From the NCBI RefSeq assembly GCF_003755185.1, contig NZ_RKIC01000015.1, positions 96,957 through 160,956 of the forward strand: 64,000 nt of DNA, given 5' to 3'. How positions within the stretch are numbered: the first letter of the stretch is position 1; each line of letters opens with the position of its first letter. The notes under the pieces were generated by a model. It searched no databases and was not told where the DNA came from. It saw only the letters and a list, made by a program, of their open reading frames with translations. Position numbers and translations under genes: made by a program. The DNA comes from Frigoribacterium sp. PhB24 (GTDB lineage: Bacteria; Actinomycetota; Actinomycetes; Actinomycetales; Microbacteriaceae). Of the stretch, positions 17,003 through 24,891 are shown one piece after another.

Positions 17003-17070
17003 TGCGGCGGGTCCGTGTCCTCGGCGGCGGGTCGGCGCCGATCCGCCGCGGAGGACGGGAACCCGCCGCA
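17003..17070. repeat. Nested palindromic element, family A copy 2
   Basis: Outer arms 17003-17012 and 17061-17070 are perfectly complementary. Four-base gaps separate them from an inner 40-base palindrome (17017-17056, two non-Watson-Crick pairs, one of them a G-T wobble). Gap and arm lengths equal those of the copy at 403-466, although the bases have diverged. Confidence 0.75.
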
Positions 17071-17151
17071 TCGACCACGGCCCGCCACCCCGCGCGAACG
17101 GGACGACGGGCCGCGGTGTCGACGAGACGACGGAGCCGAGGAGGCGCGGGG

Positions 17152-18039
17152 TCAGACCGCGGGCATCGCTCCGGCGATCGTGATGGTCGCGCCCGAGGTG
17201 TAGCTCGACTCGGGGCTGACCAGGTGCACGTAGGCGGCGGCGAGCTCGGCCGGCTGACCCGGACGGCCGAACGGGGCCTGGCCGCCGAACTCCGACACCG
17301 TCTCGGCGTCGTCGGAACCGGGCTGCAGGGGAGTCCACACCGGGCCGGGCGAGACCTGGTTGACGCGGATGCCCTTGGGTGCGAGCTGCTGGGCGAGGCC
17401 CGAGGTGAAGACGCCGATCGCACCCTTGGTCAGGGCGTAGTCGATCTTGTCGGGGCTGGGCTGCGTGCCCTGCACCGAGCCGGTCGTCACGATCGACGAG
17501 CCGGGCTCCAGGTGGGGGATCGCGGCCTGGGTCAGCCAGAACAGCGAGTAGACGTTCGTCTTGATGGTCGAGTCGATGTCCTCGGTGGTGAGCGTGAGGA
17601 TGTCGTCGTTGCTCTTCATGCGGCCGGCCACCATGACGAGGGTGTCGAGCCCGCCGAGCTCGTCGACGGCCTTCTGCACGAGGTCCTTGCAGTACTGCTC
17701 GTCCGAGATGTCGCCGGGGACGAGGACGGCCTTGCGGCCCTCGCCCTCGAGCAGGTCGCGCACCTCTTCGGCGTCCTTCTGCTCGCTCGGCAGGTAGCTG
17801 AGCACGAGGTCGGCGCCCTCGCGGCTGAGCGCGATCGCGGCGGCACGACCGATGCCCGAGTCACCACCGGTGACGATGCCGCGGAAGCCGGTGAGGCGCT
17901 CCTTGCCGACGTAGCTGGTCTCGCCGTGGTCGGGTTTCGGGTCCATCTTCCAGGCCTCACCCGGCAACGACTGCTCCTGCTTCGGGAACGGCGGTGCGGG
18001 GTAGAGGTCGACCGGGTTCTTCTTGTCGTATTGGCTCAT
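17152..18039 (-). CDS. SDR oxidoreductase, general-stress (YdaD-like) type
   Basis: The 295-residue protein is a short-chain dehydrogenase with an N-terminal extension of about 45 residues (MSQYDKKNPVDLYPAPPFP...), characteristic of the YdaD/GSP39 subgroup. The NAD(P) site is IVTGGDSGIGRAAA, and the catalytic Tyr and Lys are in DYALTKG. Substrate unknown; relatives are sigma-B-type stress proteins. It lies between ligD and ku, divergent from ku by 84 bases, which suggests shared stress regulation with DNA end joining. The 84-base gap holds a CCCCCG/CGGGGG hairpin and no obvious -10. Confidence 0.85.
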   Translation of the reverse strand: MSQYDKKNPVDLYPAPPFPKQEQSLPGEAWKMDPKPDHGETSYVGKERLTGFRGIVTGGDSGIGRAAAIALSREGADLVLSYLPSEQKDAEEVRDLLEGEGRKAVLVPGDISDEQYCKDLVQKAVDELGGLDTLVMVAGRMKSNDDILTLTTEDIDSTIKTNVYSLFWLTQAAIPHLEPGSSIVTTGSVQGTQPSPDKIDYALTKGAIGVFTSGLAQQLAPKGIRVNQVSPGPVWTPLQPGSDDAETVSEFGGQAPFGRPGQPAELAAAYVHLVSPESSYTSGATITIAGAMPAV

Positions 18040-18123
18040 GACGTCCACGGTGCCCGCACCGCGCCTCCCCCGCTCGGGGGGCTGTACCCCGCAGGCGGTC
18101 ATTCGGAGCGCACGCGGAGAAAG

Positions 18124-19167
18124 ATGAGCGTCATGCGATCGATCTGGAAGGGCGCGATCACGTTCGGGCTCGTCAACGTGCCCGTCAAGTTGTACAGCGC
18201 CACCGAGGACCACGACGTGTCGCTGCACCAGGTGCACGACGCGGACGGCGGGCGCATCCGGTACCAGCGGAAGTGCGAGATCTGCGGCAAGGTCGTCGAC
18301 TACGAGCACATCGACAAGGCGTACGACGACGGCGACCGCACCGTGGTGATCACGGGCGACGACCTCAAGTCGTTGCCCGAGGAACGCTCGCGCGAGATCG
18401 ACGTCCTCGAGTTCGTGCCGAGCGACCAGGTCGACCCGATCATGCTCGACCGCAGCTACTTCCTCGAGCCGGACGGCACCTCGCCCAAGGCCTACGTCCT
18501 GCTGCGCCGCACCCTGGAGGAGACCGACCGCACCGCGATCGTGCATTTCTCGCTGCGGCAGAAGACCCGCCTCGCCGCCCTGCGCGTGCGCGGCGACGTT
18601 CTCATGCTGCAGACCCTGCTCTGGGACGACGAGGTGCGCGAGGCACGGTTCCCTGCGCTCGAGAAGCAGACGCGCATCAGCGACAAGGAGCTCGACATGT
18701 CGTCCTCGCTCGTCGACTCGCTGAGCGACGACTTCGAGCCCGCCGACTTCAGCGACGACTACCAGGAGGAGTTGCGGCAATTGATCGACGCGAAGCTCGA
18801 AGAAGGCGAGTCGCTCGACACCGACACCACCTTCGGCGAGAGGCCCGACGACGACGACGACGGCGAAGGTGGCGAGGTCATCGACCTGATGGAGGCGCTC
18901 CGCCGGTCCGTCGAGACGAACCGATCGGGCGGCCGTCGCAAGCCGGCCAAGAAGGCGGCAGCATCCGCGTCGGCGGCTGCGGAGAAGCCGGCCGCGAAGA
19001 AGCCGGCCGCGAAGAAGCAGGCCGCGAAGAAGCCTGCCGCGAAGAAACCGGCCGCGAAGAAGCCTACCGCCAAGAAACCGGCCGCCAAGAAGAAGCCCGC
19101 CTCGACCGCCTCCGAGAACGAGCCCGCTCCCGAGAACGAGCCCGCTCCCGAAAAGAAGGCCGGCTGA
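18124..19167 (+). CDS. ku: DNA end-binding protein Ku
   Basis: The 347-residue protein has the bacterial Ku core: MRSIWKGAITFGLVNVPVKL, CEICGKVV and the RDYFLEP-like RSYFLEP motif. It binds broken DNA ends as a homodimer and recruits LigD. After residue 255 comes a low-complexity tail of about eight AAKKP units and then two ENEPAP units. Such lysine-rich tails occur in actinobacterial Ku and add DNA binding. GGAG lies 4 bases before ATG 18124 and 13 bases before ATG 18133; the second start gives the canonical MRSIWKG N terminus. Confidence 0.95.
   Translation: MSVMRSIWKGAITFGLVNVPVKLYSATEDHDVSLHQVHDADGGRIRYQRKCEICGKVVDYEHIDKAYDDGDRTVVITGDDLKSLPEERSREIDVLEFVPSDQVDPIMLDRSYFLEPDGTSPKAYVLLRRTLEETDRTAIVHFSLRQKTRLAALRVRGDVLMLQTLLWDDEVREARFPALEKQTRISDKELDMSSSLVDSLSDDFEPADFSDDYQEELRQLIDAKLEEGESLDTDTTFGERPDDDDDGEGGEVIDLMEALRRSVETNRSGGRRKPAKKAAASASAAAEKPAAKKPAAKKQAAKKPAAKKPAAKKPTAKKPAAKKKPASTASENEPAPENEPAPEKKAG
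18985..19150 (+). repeat. 15-bp and 18-bp coding repeats in the Ku tail
   Basis: Units of about 15 bases encoding AAKKP run from about 18985 to 19095. Two 18-base units encoding ENEPAP end the tail. Confidence 0.8.
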
Positions 19168-19176
19168 CCGCAGCGG

Positions 19177-19455
19177 TCAGTGCTCGCGGAGCGCCTCGAT
19201 CAGGTCGGCCTTCTTCAGGTCGGAGTAGCCCGTGACGCCGAGTTCCTTCGCGCGGCCTCTGAGTTCGTCCACCGTCCAGTCGTCGTACGAACCGGCCTCG
19301 CCCCCCTTGGCAGCCACCTTCTTCTCACTGTTGCCCTTCTGGGCGGCGGCGTTCGAGATGCGCGCGGCTTTCTCCTTCGACGCGCCCTCGTCGCGGAGCG
19401 CCTCGTACATGTCGGGCTTCTTCAGCTGCGGGGGAGTGTCGTCCTTCGGCGTCAT
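19177..19455 (-). CDS. Small SAP/Rho-N domain protein near ku
   Basis: The 92-residue protein has a DUF7218-like N-terminal half (MYEALRDEGASKEKAARISNAAA). Its C-terminal half is a Rho N-terminal/SAP helix-extension-helix (WTVDELRGRAKELGVTGYSDLKKADLIEALREH region), a nucleic-acid binding fold. It is convergent with ku and ends 9 bases after it. The position beside ku and ligD suggests an accessory in DNA end handling, but this is only association. ATG 19455 lies seven bases after a TACGGT box. Confidence 0.75.
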   Translation of the reverse strand: MTPKDDTPPQLKKPDMYEALRDEGASKEKAARISNAAAQKGNSEKKVAAKGGEAGSYDDWTVDELRGRAKELGVTGYSDLKKADLIEALREH

Positions 19456-19462
19456 GCGCCCG

Positions 19463-19468
19463 ACCGTA
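19463..19468 (-). promoter_or_regulatory. Leaderless -10 box, SAP/Rho-N gene
   Basis: On the minus strand TACGGT lies seven bases before ATG 19455. Confidence 0.45.
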
Positions 19469-19496
19469 CGCCCGGGCGGTCGACCTGTCGCACGCC

Positions 19497-21896
19497 TCAG
19501 GCGCCGAACTGCCAGCCGGTCACGTCGGGGTGGTCCTCGCCGTGTTCGTAGGCGTACGCCCGGGCGGCCTCGCGCCGCGACTCGACGTCGGCCACCAGGT
19601 CGGGGTGTTCGTCGGCCAGGCCCGGCACGCGGTGCAGCACGTCGAGCACGAGCCGGTACCGGTCGATGTCGTTGAGCATCGCCATGTCGAACGGCGTGGT
19701 GGTGGTGCCCTTCTCCTGGAAGCCGCGCACGTGGAGGTTCTCGTGGTTCGTCCGCCGGTAGGTCAGCTGGTGCACGAGCGACGGATAGCCGTGGAAGTCG
19801 AACACGACGGGCGTGGACGTGGTGAAGAGCGCGTCGAAGTCGTCACTCGTCAGGCCGTGCGAGTGCTCGCGCACGTCCTGCAGGCGCATGAGGTCGACCA
19901 CGTTGATCACGCGGGTGCTCAGCGACGGCAGCACCTGGCGCAACAGGTCGGCGGCCGCCACCGTCTCGAGGGTCGGGACGTCGCCTGCGCAGGCGAGCAC
20001 GACGTCGGGGTCGACGCCGTCGACGGGGGTGCCCTCGGTGCCGGCCCACTCCCAGATGCCGACGCCGCGCCGGACGTGCTCCTCGGCCTCGGAAAGGGAC
20101 AGCCAGGCGGGGGATTCCTGCTTGCCGGCGACGATGACGTTGACCGTGTCGGTCGTCCGGAAAGCGTGGTCGGCGACGGCGAGGAGGGTGTTGGCGTCGG
20201 GGGCCAGGTAGATGCGCACGAGGTGCGCCTGCTTGTTGACGACGACGTCGAGGAACCCGGGGTCTTGATGAGAGAACCCGTTGTGGTCCTGTCGCCACAC
20301 GTGCGACGACAGCAGGTAGGTGAACGACGAGATCGGCGCCCGCCAGTCGATCTCGTCGGCACTCTCGAGCCACTTCGCGTGCTGGTTGAACATCGAGTCG
20401 ACGATGTGGACGAACGCCTCGTAGGTGTTGAGCAGTCCGTGGCGCCCGGTCAGCAGGTAGCCCTCCATGAGGCCCTGCAGCAGGTGCTCGCTCAGCACCT
20501 CCATCACGCGGCCGCTGCGGGCCACGTGTTCGTCCTCGGGCCAGATGTCGGCCGCCCACACCCGCTCGGTCACGTCGAACACCGGGTCGAGCCGGTTCGA
20601 GACGGTCTCGTCCGGCCCGAAGAGACGGAAGGTCGACGGGTTGTCGCGGACGATCTCGGCGAGCCACCGACCGAGCACCCGAGTGGCCTCTGCCTGGGTG
20701 CGGCGGTCGTCCGAGGTCTCGACCGCGTGCGTGCGGTAGTCGGTGAGGGACAGGTCGCGGCGCACGAGGCCACCGTTCGACGCCGGGATCGCGCTCATGC
20801 GCTTCTCACCGACCGGTCGTAGTCCCTCGAGCCACGACACCGGTCGACCCGTCTCGTCGAAGAGCTCGTCGGCGCGATAGGACCGCATCCACTCGTCGAG
20901 TTGCGAGCGGTGCGCGTCGTCGTCGCGGACCCCGCTCAGCGGTACCTGGTGTGCTCGCCAGGTGCCCTCGATGCGTTCGCCGTCGACGATCTTCGGGCCG
21001 GTCCACCCCTTCGGGGTGCGCAGCACGATCATGGGCCACCGCGGGCGTTCGGTGCCGTCGCCCGCACGGGCCTCGCGCTGCAGCTCGTCGATGCGCGCGA
21101 AGGCGTGGTCGAGGGCGGCGGCCATGCGCTCGTGCACCCGCATCGGGTCCTCACCGTCGAAACCGCCCGCGACGACGAGCGGCTCGTGCCCGTAGCCCCG
21201 CATCAACTCGACGAGCTCGTCCTCGGGGATGCGCGAGAGCACCGTCGGGTTCGCGATCTTGTAGCCGTTGAGGTTGAGGATCGGCAGCACGGCCCCGTCG
21301 TGCCGGGGGTCGAGCAGCTTGTTCGCGTGCCAGCTCGTCGCCAGTGGCCCGGTCTCGGCCTCACCGTCGCCGATGACGCACACGGCCACGAGGTCGGGGT
21401 CGTCGAGCACCGCGCCGTAGGCGTGGCTCAGTGAGTACCCGAGTTCGCCGCCCTCGTTGATGGACCCCGGGGTCTCGGGGGCGGCATGAGACGGGATGCC
21501 GCCGGGGAACGAGAACTGCTTGAACAACCTCCGCAGCCCCGCGGCGTCCTGCGACACCTCGGGGAACAGTTCGCTGTACGTGCCCTCGAGGTACGTGTTG
21601 GCGACCATGGCCGGTCCGCCGTGCCCGGGGCCGCACACGTAGAGCAGGTCGCGGTCGTCGCGCGTGATCACCCGGTTCAGGTGCGCGTAGACGAAGCTCA
21701 GCGCCGGTGACGTGCCCCAGTGGCCGAGGAGGCGCGGCTTGACGTCGTCGCGCGCGATCGGCCGTGTGAGCAGCGCGTTCTCCATCAGGTAGATCTGTCC
21801 GACGGTCAGGTAGTTCGCCGCCCGCCACCAGGCGTCGACGAGCACGAGCTCGTCGGTCGTCGCCGGCGGCACGGAGGCTGCGGATTCTTCGCTCAC
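19497..21896 (-). CDS. xfp: Phosphoketolase (xylulose-5-P / fructose-6-P)
   Basis: The 799-residue thiamine-diphosphate enzyme splits xylulose 5-phosphate (and often fructose 6-phosphate) with phosphate to acetyl-phosphate. Family marks are YLTVGQIYLMENALL, LLGHWGTSPALSF, CGPGHGGPAMVAN, the thiamine segment IGDGEAETGPLA, and C-terminal SSHVWRQDHNGFSHQDPGF. Its length matches the family. GTG 21896 overlaps the TGA of the upstream GH15 gene in a GTGA junction, so it is translated as the second gene of an operon. With gluconokinase nearby it gives a route from gluconate to acetyl-phosphate; no acetate kinase is in the window. Confidence 0.96.
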   Translation of the reverse strand: MSEESAASVPPATTDELVLVDAWWRAANYLTVGQIYLMENALLTRPIARDDVKPRLLGHWGTSPALSFVYAHLNRVITRDDRDLLYVCGPGHGGPAMVANTYLEGTYSELFPEVSQDAAGLRRLFKQFSFPGGIPSHAAPETPGSINEGGELGYSLSHAYGAVLDDPDLVAVCVIGDGEAETGPLATSWHANKLLDPRHDGAVLPILNLNGYKIANPTVLSRIPEDELVELMRGYGHEPLVVAGGFDGEDPMRVHERMAAALDHAFARIDELQREARAGDGTERPRWPMIVLRTPKGWTGPKIVDGERIEGTWRAHQVPLSGVRDDDAHRSQLDEWMRSYRADELFDETGRPVSWLEGLRPVGEKRMSAIPASNGGLVRRDLSLTDYRTHAVETSDDRRTQAEATRVLGRWLAEIVRDNPSTFRLFGPDETVSNRLDPVFDVTERVWAADIWPEDEHVARSGRVMEVLSEHLLQGLMEGYLLTGRHGLLNTYEAFVHIVDSMFNQHAKWLESADEIDWRAPISSFTYLLSSHVWRQDHNGFSHQDPGFLDVVVNKQAHLVRIYLAPDANTLLAVADHAFRTTDTVNVIVAGKQESPAWLSLSEAEEHVRRGVGIWEWAGTEGTPVDGVDPDVVLACAGDVPTLETVAAADLLRQVLPSLSTRVINVVDLMRLQDVREHSHGLTSDDFDALFTTSTPVVFDFHGYPSLVHQLTYRRTNHENLHVRGFQEKGTTTTPFDMAMLNDIDRYRLVLDVLHRVPGLADEHPDLVADVESRREAARAYAYEHGEDHPDVTGWQFGA

Positions 21897-23821
21897 TGGC
21901 CCTCCAGGTCGTCGGTCGTGCCCTCGCGGCCCATCTCGTCGATGGTGATCGCCGCGTTGACCAGGGCGAGGTGGCTGAGGCCCTGGGGCACGTTGCCGAG
22001 GAACTGCCCGTCGTCGGCGCTGATCATCTCGGTCAGCAGCCCGACGTCGTTGGGCTGCTGCACGAGCTGGTCCATCAGCTCGACGGCTTCGTCCTGACGG
22101 CCGACGCAGGCCAGGGCGCTGGCGAGCCAGAAGGCGCAGGCGACGAACGTTCCTTCTTCTTGGTCGACCTCGCTGTAGCGGAACACCAGGGGGCCGGCGG
22201 AGAGCTCACGCTGCATCGCGTCGATCGTGCGTGACATGCGCTCACCGCGGTCGAACCCGCTGGGGGCGTGCAGCAGCACCGAGGCGTCGAGCTTCTCGCT
22301 GCCCGGGTACATGACGTACGCGCCGACCTCGTCGTTCCACCCGTGCTCGGCGACCCAGTCCTTGATCAGGTCACGGTTCTTCTTCCAGAAGACGACGTCC
22401 TCGGGGTCGGGGTGCATCTGGCCGACCTCGGTCAGGTGCAGGGCGGCGTCGATGGCCTGCCAGCAGCCCATCTTGCTGCTGACGTAGTGCTGCTCGTCCT
22501 GCAGCTCCCACATGCCCGAGTCCTTCTCCTGCCAGCGGCGGCAGGCGTCGTCGGCGAAGCCGGCGAGCAGGTCGCCGGTGGACTCGTCGAGGATGTTGCC
22601 GTCGGCGGCGTACTGGCTCATGATCGCGAGGATGTCGGCGTAGGTGCCGAGCTGCAGTTGTTCGCCGGCCGGGTTGCCCTTGTAGACCGGACCGATGCCA
22701 CGCCAGCCCTCGGAGCCGGTCTCGTGCGTGCCGTCCGGCACCGAGCCGTCGAGGTTGAGGAAGATGTGCATCGTGCGGCCGTTGGCCTTGAGCGCCGAGA
22801 GCAGCCACGAGACGGCCGCCTGGGTCTCTTCGCGCAGGCCGAAGCGGACGAGCGCATTGACCGTGTACGCCAGGTCGCGCACCCACGCGAAGCGGTAGTC
22901 CCAGTTCTTGTCGCCGGTGAAGTTCTCGGGCAGGGCCGCCGTGGCGGCGGCCGCGATCGCGCCGGTGGGGCTGAAGATGAGCAATTTGAGCGCCAGGGCG
23001 CTGCGCTGCACGGCACCGGACCACGGGCCGTCCCAGTTGAACTCGTCGGACCAGGTCTGCCAGTTGCGGACCGTGCGGTCGATGCCCTGGTCGACCACGT
23101 GGGGGTCGGGCAGGTGCAGGGGTTCGTCCTCGACGCCGCAGAGGCAGATCAACGAGCGCGACCCCTCGTGAGTGCTGAACTCGCCCCAGAACCGGTGCGG
23201 GCCGCCGTGGGCCTCGCCGTCGCCGGGTTCGACCGAGTCGAGGCGGCCGTGCTCGAAGCCCACCAGGGCCAGGTTGATGTCTGCGGCCCGCAGGACCGGC
23301 CCGTGCAACGTCGCGACCCGGCGGATCGGGTGGGTGCCGAACGTGTTGCCCGGGATGACCGCCCAACGCATGTCGACCGACCCCGTGACGCCCTCGATGC
23401 GACGGGCGAGCTCGGCCCAGGGCAGGCGCCCGGCGATGCCCGTCACGAGGGCGTCGGTGATCTGCACCACGCCGGTGGAGGTGCGGAAGCGGGTGACGAG
23501 GACGTTCGTGTTCTCGACGTACTCGCGCTGCACCTCGAAGTCGTCGTCGACGGGGCGCAGTTCGATGCGTCCGCCCTTGCCCGCGTCGACGATGCCGGAG
23601 AACACCGGGTCGCTGTCCATGTCGGGCATCGGCAGCCAGTCGATCTGGCCGTCGCGGGCGATGAGGGCGACGGTCCGGCCGTCGCCGATCGCGCCGTAGG
23701 AGCGCAGCGGCACGTAGCCGTCGTCGCGGGGATCGGGGCGGTGCCATTCGCCGGCGGAGGCCGTGGTCGCGCCGAAGTGCTCGGCCTGGGTGTCGTCGGT
23801 GGTCTCGAGGGTGTCCGTCAC
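21893..23821 (-). CDS. Glycoside hydrolase family 15 (trehalase/glucoamylase-like)
   Basis: The 642-residue cytoplasmic protein has the bacterial GH15 plan. An N-terminal beta-sandwich (about residues 35-250, opening YVPLRSYGAIGDGRTVALIARDG) leads into an (alpha/alpha)6 barrel (about 280-620, with WDYRFAWVRDLAYTVNALVRFG). There is no signal peptide. Actinobacterial members of this subgroup are often trehalases, otherwise glucoamylases; the substrate cannot be fixed from sequence. It is the first gene of a two-gene operon with phosphoketolase. The GTG start at 23821 has only a weak ribosome site. The dispersed 10-mer lies 20 bases upstream. Confidence 0.88.
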   Translation of the reverse strand: MTDTLETTDDTQAEHFGATTASAGEWHRPDPRDDGYVPLRSYGAIGDGRTVALIARDGQIDWLPMPDMDSDPVFSGIVDAGKGGRIELRPVDDDFEVQREYVENTNVLVTRFRTSTGVVQITDALVTGIAGRLPWAELARRIEGVTGSVDMRWAVIPGNTFGTHPIRRVATLHGPVLRAADINLALVGFEHGRLDSVEPGDGEAHGGPHRFWGEFSTHEGSRSLICLCGVEDEPLHLPDPHVVDQGIDRTVRNWQTWSDEFNWDGPWSGAVQRSALALKLLIFSPTGAIAAAATAALPENFTGDKNWDYRFAWVRDLAYTVNALVRFGLREETQAAVSWLLSALKANGRTMHIFLNLDGSVPDGTHETGSEGWRGIGPVYKGNPAGEQLQLGTYADILAIMSQYAADGNILDESTGDLLAGFADDACRRWQEKDSGMWELQDEQHYVSSKMGCWQAIDAALHLTEVGQMHPDPEDVVFWKKNRDLIKDWVAEHGWNDEVGAYVMYPGSEKLDASVLLHAPSGFDRGERMSRTIDAMQRELSAGPLVFRYSEVDQEEGTFVACAFWLASALACVGRQDEAVELMDQLVQQPNDVGLLTEMISADDGQFLGNVPQGLSHLALVNAAITIDEMGREGTTDDLEGQ

Positions 23822-23940
23822 CCGTCCTACGGTGGCCCGGCGCGCCTCCTCGTGCCCGTCCCTCGCAGTGTTCTGTGTGCAAGGGAGCGCCTCCGTACCC
23901 CTGTGGGCGGGGCGTGGAGCCGGTGGACATGCCGGGCGCG

Positions 23941-23946
23941 TAGACC
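23941..23946 (+). promoter_or_regulatory. Leaderless -10 box, SMP-30 gene
   Basis: TAGACC lies six bases before ATG 23953. Confidence 0.5.
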
Positions 23947-23952
23947 GGTGGG

Positions 23953-24825
23953 ATGCCCCTCCCGACCGGAACCACGTCCGAACCTCGCCTGTTCTTCGAC
24001 GCCAGGGCCACGCTCGGCGAGAGCCCCGTCTGGGACGTCGACGCCCACGAGCTGGTCTGGACCGACATCACCAACGGGCTCCTGCACCGGACCTCGGCCG
24101 ACGGCACGCGCGACACGACGGTCGTCGTCGACCCGCCGTTGCCGAGCTTCCAGCGTCGTCGCGGCGGCGGCCTGATCGCAGCACTCGACGACACCGTCAT
24201 CGTCATGCGCGACGACGGGACCGAGCAGCGGACGATCGCGACGGTCGACCACGCCGACGAGCGCCTCCGGCTGAACGAGGGCAAGTGTGACCCGTTCGGC
24301 GCCTTCGTCGTCGGCGCGACCGACCCCGAGGGCAGTCCGATCGCCGGTCTCTACCGTGTGGCCCCGGACGGCACGCTCACCCGGCTGCGCGACGACTTCG
24401 CCACGACCAACGGCTTCGAGTGGAACGACGACGGCAGCGAGATCTACCTCACCGACACCGGCGACGACACGATCTACCGGGCGTCGTGGGACGCCGAGGG
24501 AACCTTGGGCGAGCTCGTGCCGTTCTCGTCGCAGGGCGCGCACGACGGCTTGGCCCGTGACGAGCGCGGCGAGTTCTGGGGCGCCATCTACGGTGAGGGC
24601 ACGGTGGTGCACCTCGACGCGGACGGCGGACTCGTCGACGAGATCACCTTCCCCGTGCCGAACCTCACCGGCATCGGCTTCGGCGGCGACGACCTGCGCA
24701 CGCTGTTCGTGCTGTCGGCCCGCGAGGGGCTGAGCGACGAGCAGCTCGCCGAGTCCCCCCTGAGCGGCGGCATCTTCGCCCTCGACCTCGACCGGGCGGC
24801 GCGCCCTCCGTTCCTGTTCGGCTGA
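23953..24825 (+). CDS. SMP-30/gluconolactonase-family lactonase
   Basis: The 290-residue beta-propeller has the SMP-30 marks: LGESPVWD at the N terminus (metal ligand Glu), RLNEGKCDPFGAFVVG, TTNGFEWNDDGSEIYLTDT and AHDGLARDERGEFWGA. These supply the Glu, Asn and Asp ligands of the divalent metal. Family members hydrolyse aldonolactones such as gluconolactone. With gntP-gntK elsewhere in the window, gluconolactone is a sensible substrate but is not proven. It is divergent from the GH15-phosphoketolase operon. A perfect 44-base palindrome follows the stop. Confidence 0.87.
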   Translation: MPLPTGTTSEPRLFFDARATLGESPVWDVDAHELVWTDITNGLLHRTSADGTRDTTVVVDPPLPSFQRRRGGGLIAALDDTVIVMRDDGTEQRTIATVDHADERLRLNEGKCDPFGAFVVGATDPEGSPIAGLYRVAPDGTLTRLRDDFATTNGFEWNDDGSEIYLTDTGDDTIYRASWDAEGTLGELVPFSSQGAHDGLARDERGEFWGAIYGEGTVVHLDADGGLVDEITFPVPNLTGIGFGGDDLRTLFVLSAREGLSDEQLAESPLSGGIFALDLDRAARPPFLFG

Positions 24826-24832
24826 CCCCGAG

Positions 24833-24876
24833 ACGACGACGCCTGCCCGATCACGTGATCGGGCAGGCGTCGTCGT
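24833..24876. terminator. Bidirectional terminator, perfect 44-base palindrome
   Basis: Arms 24833-24854 and 24855-24876 are fully complementary. It sits between convergent genes ending at 24825 and 24892. Confidence 0.85.
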
Positions 24877-24891
24877 ACCGTCGTCGACGCG

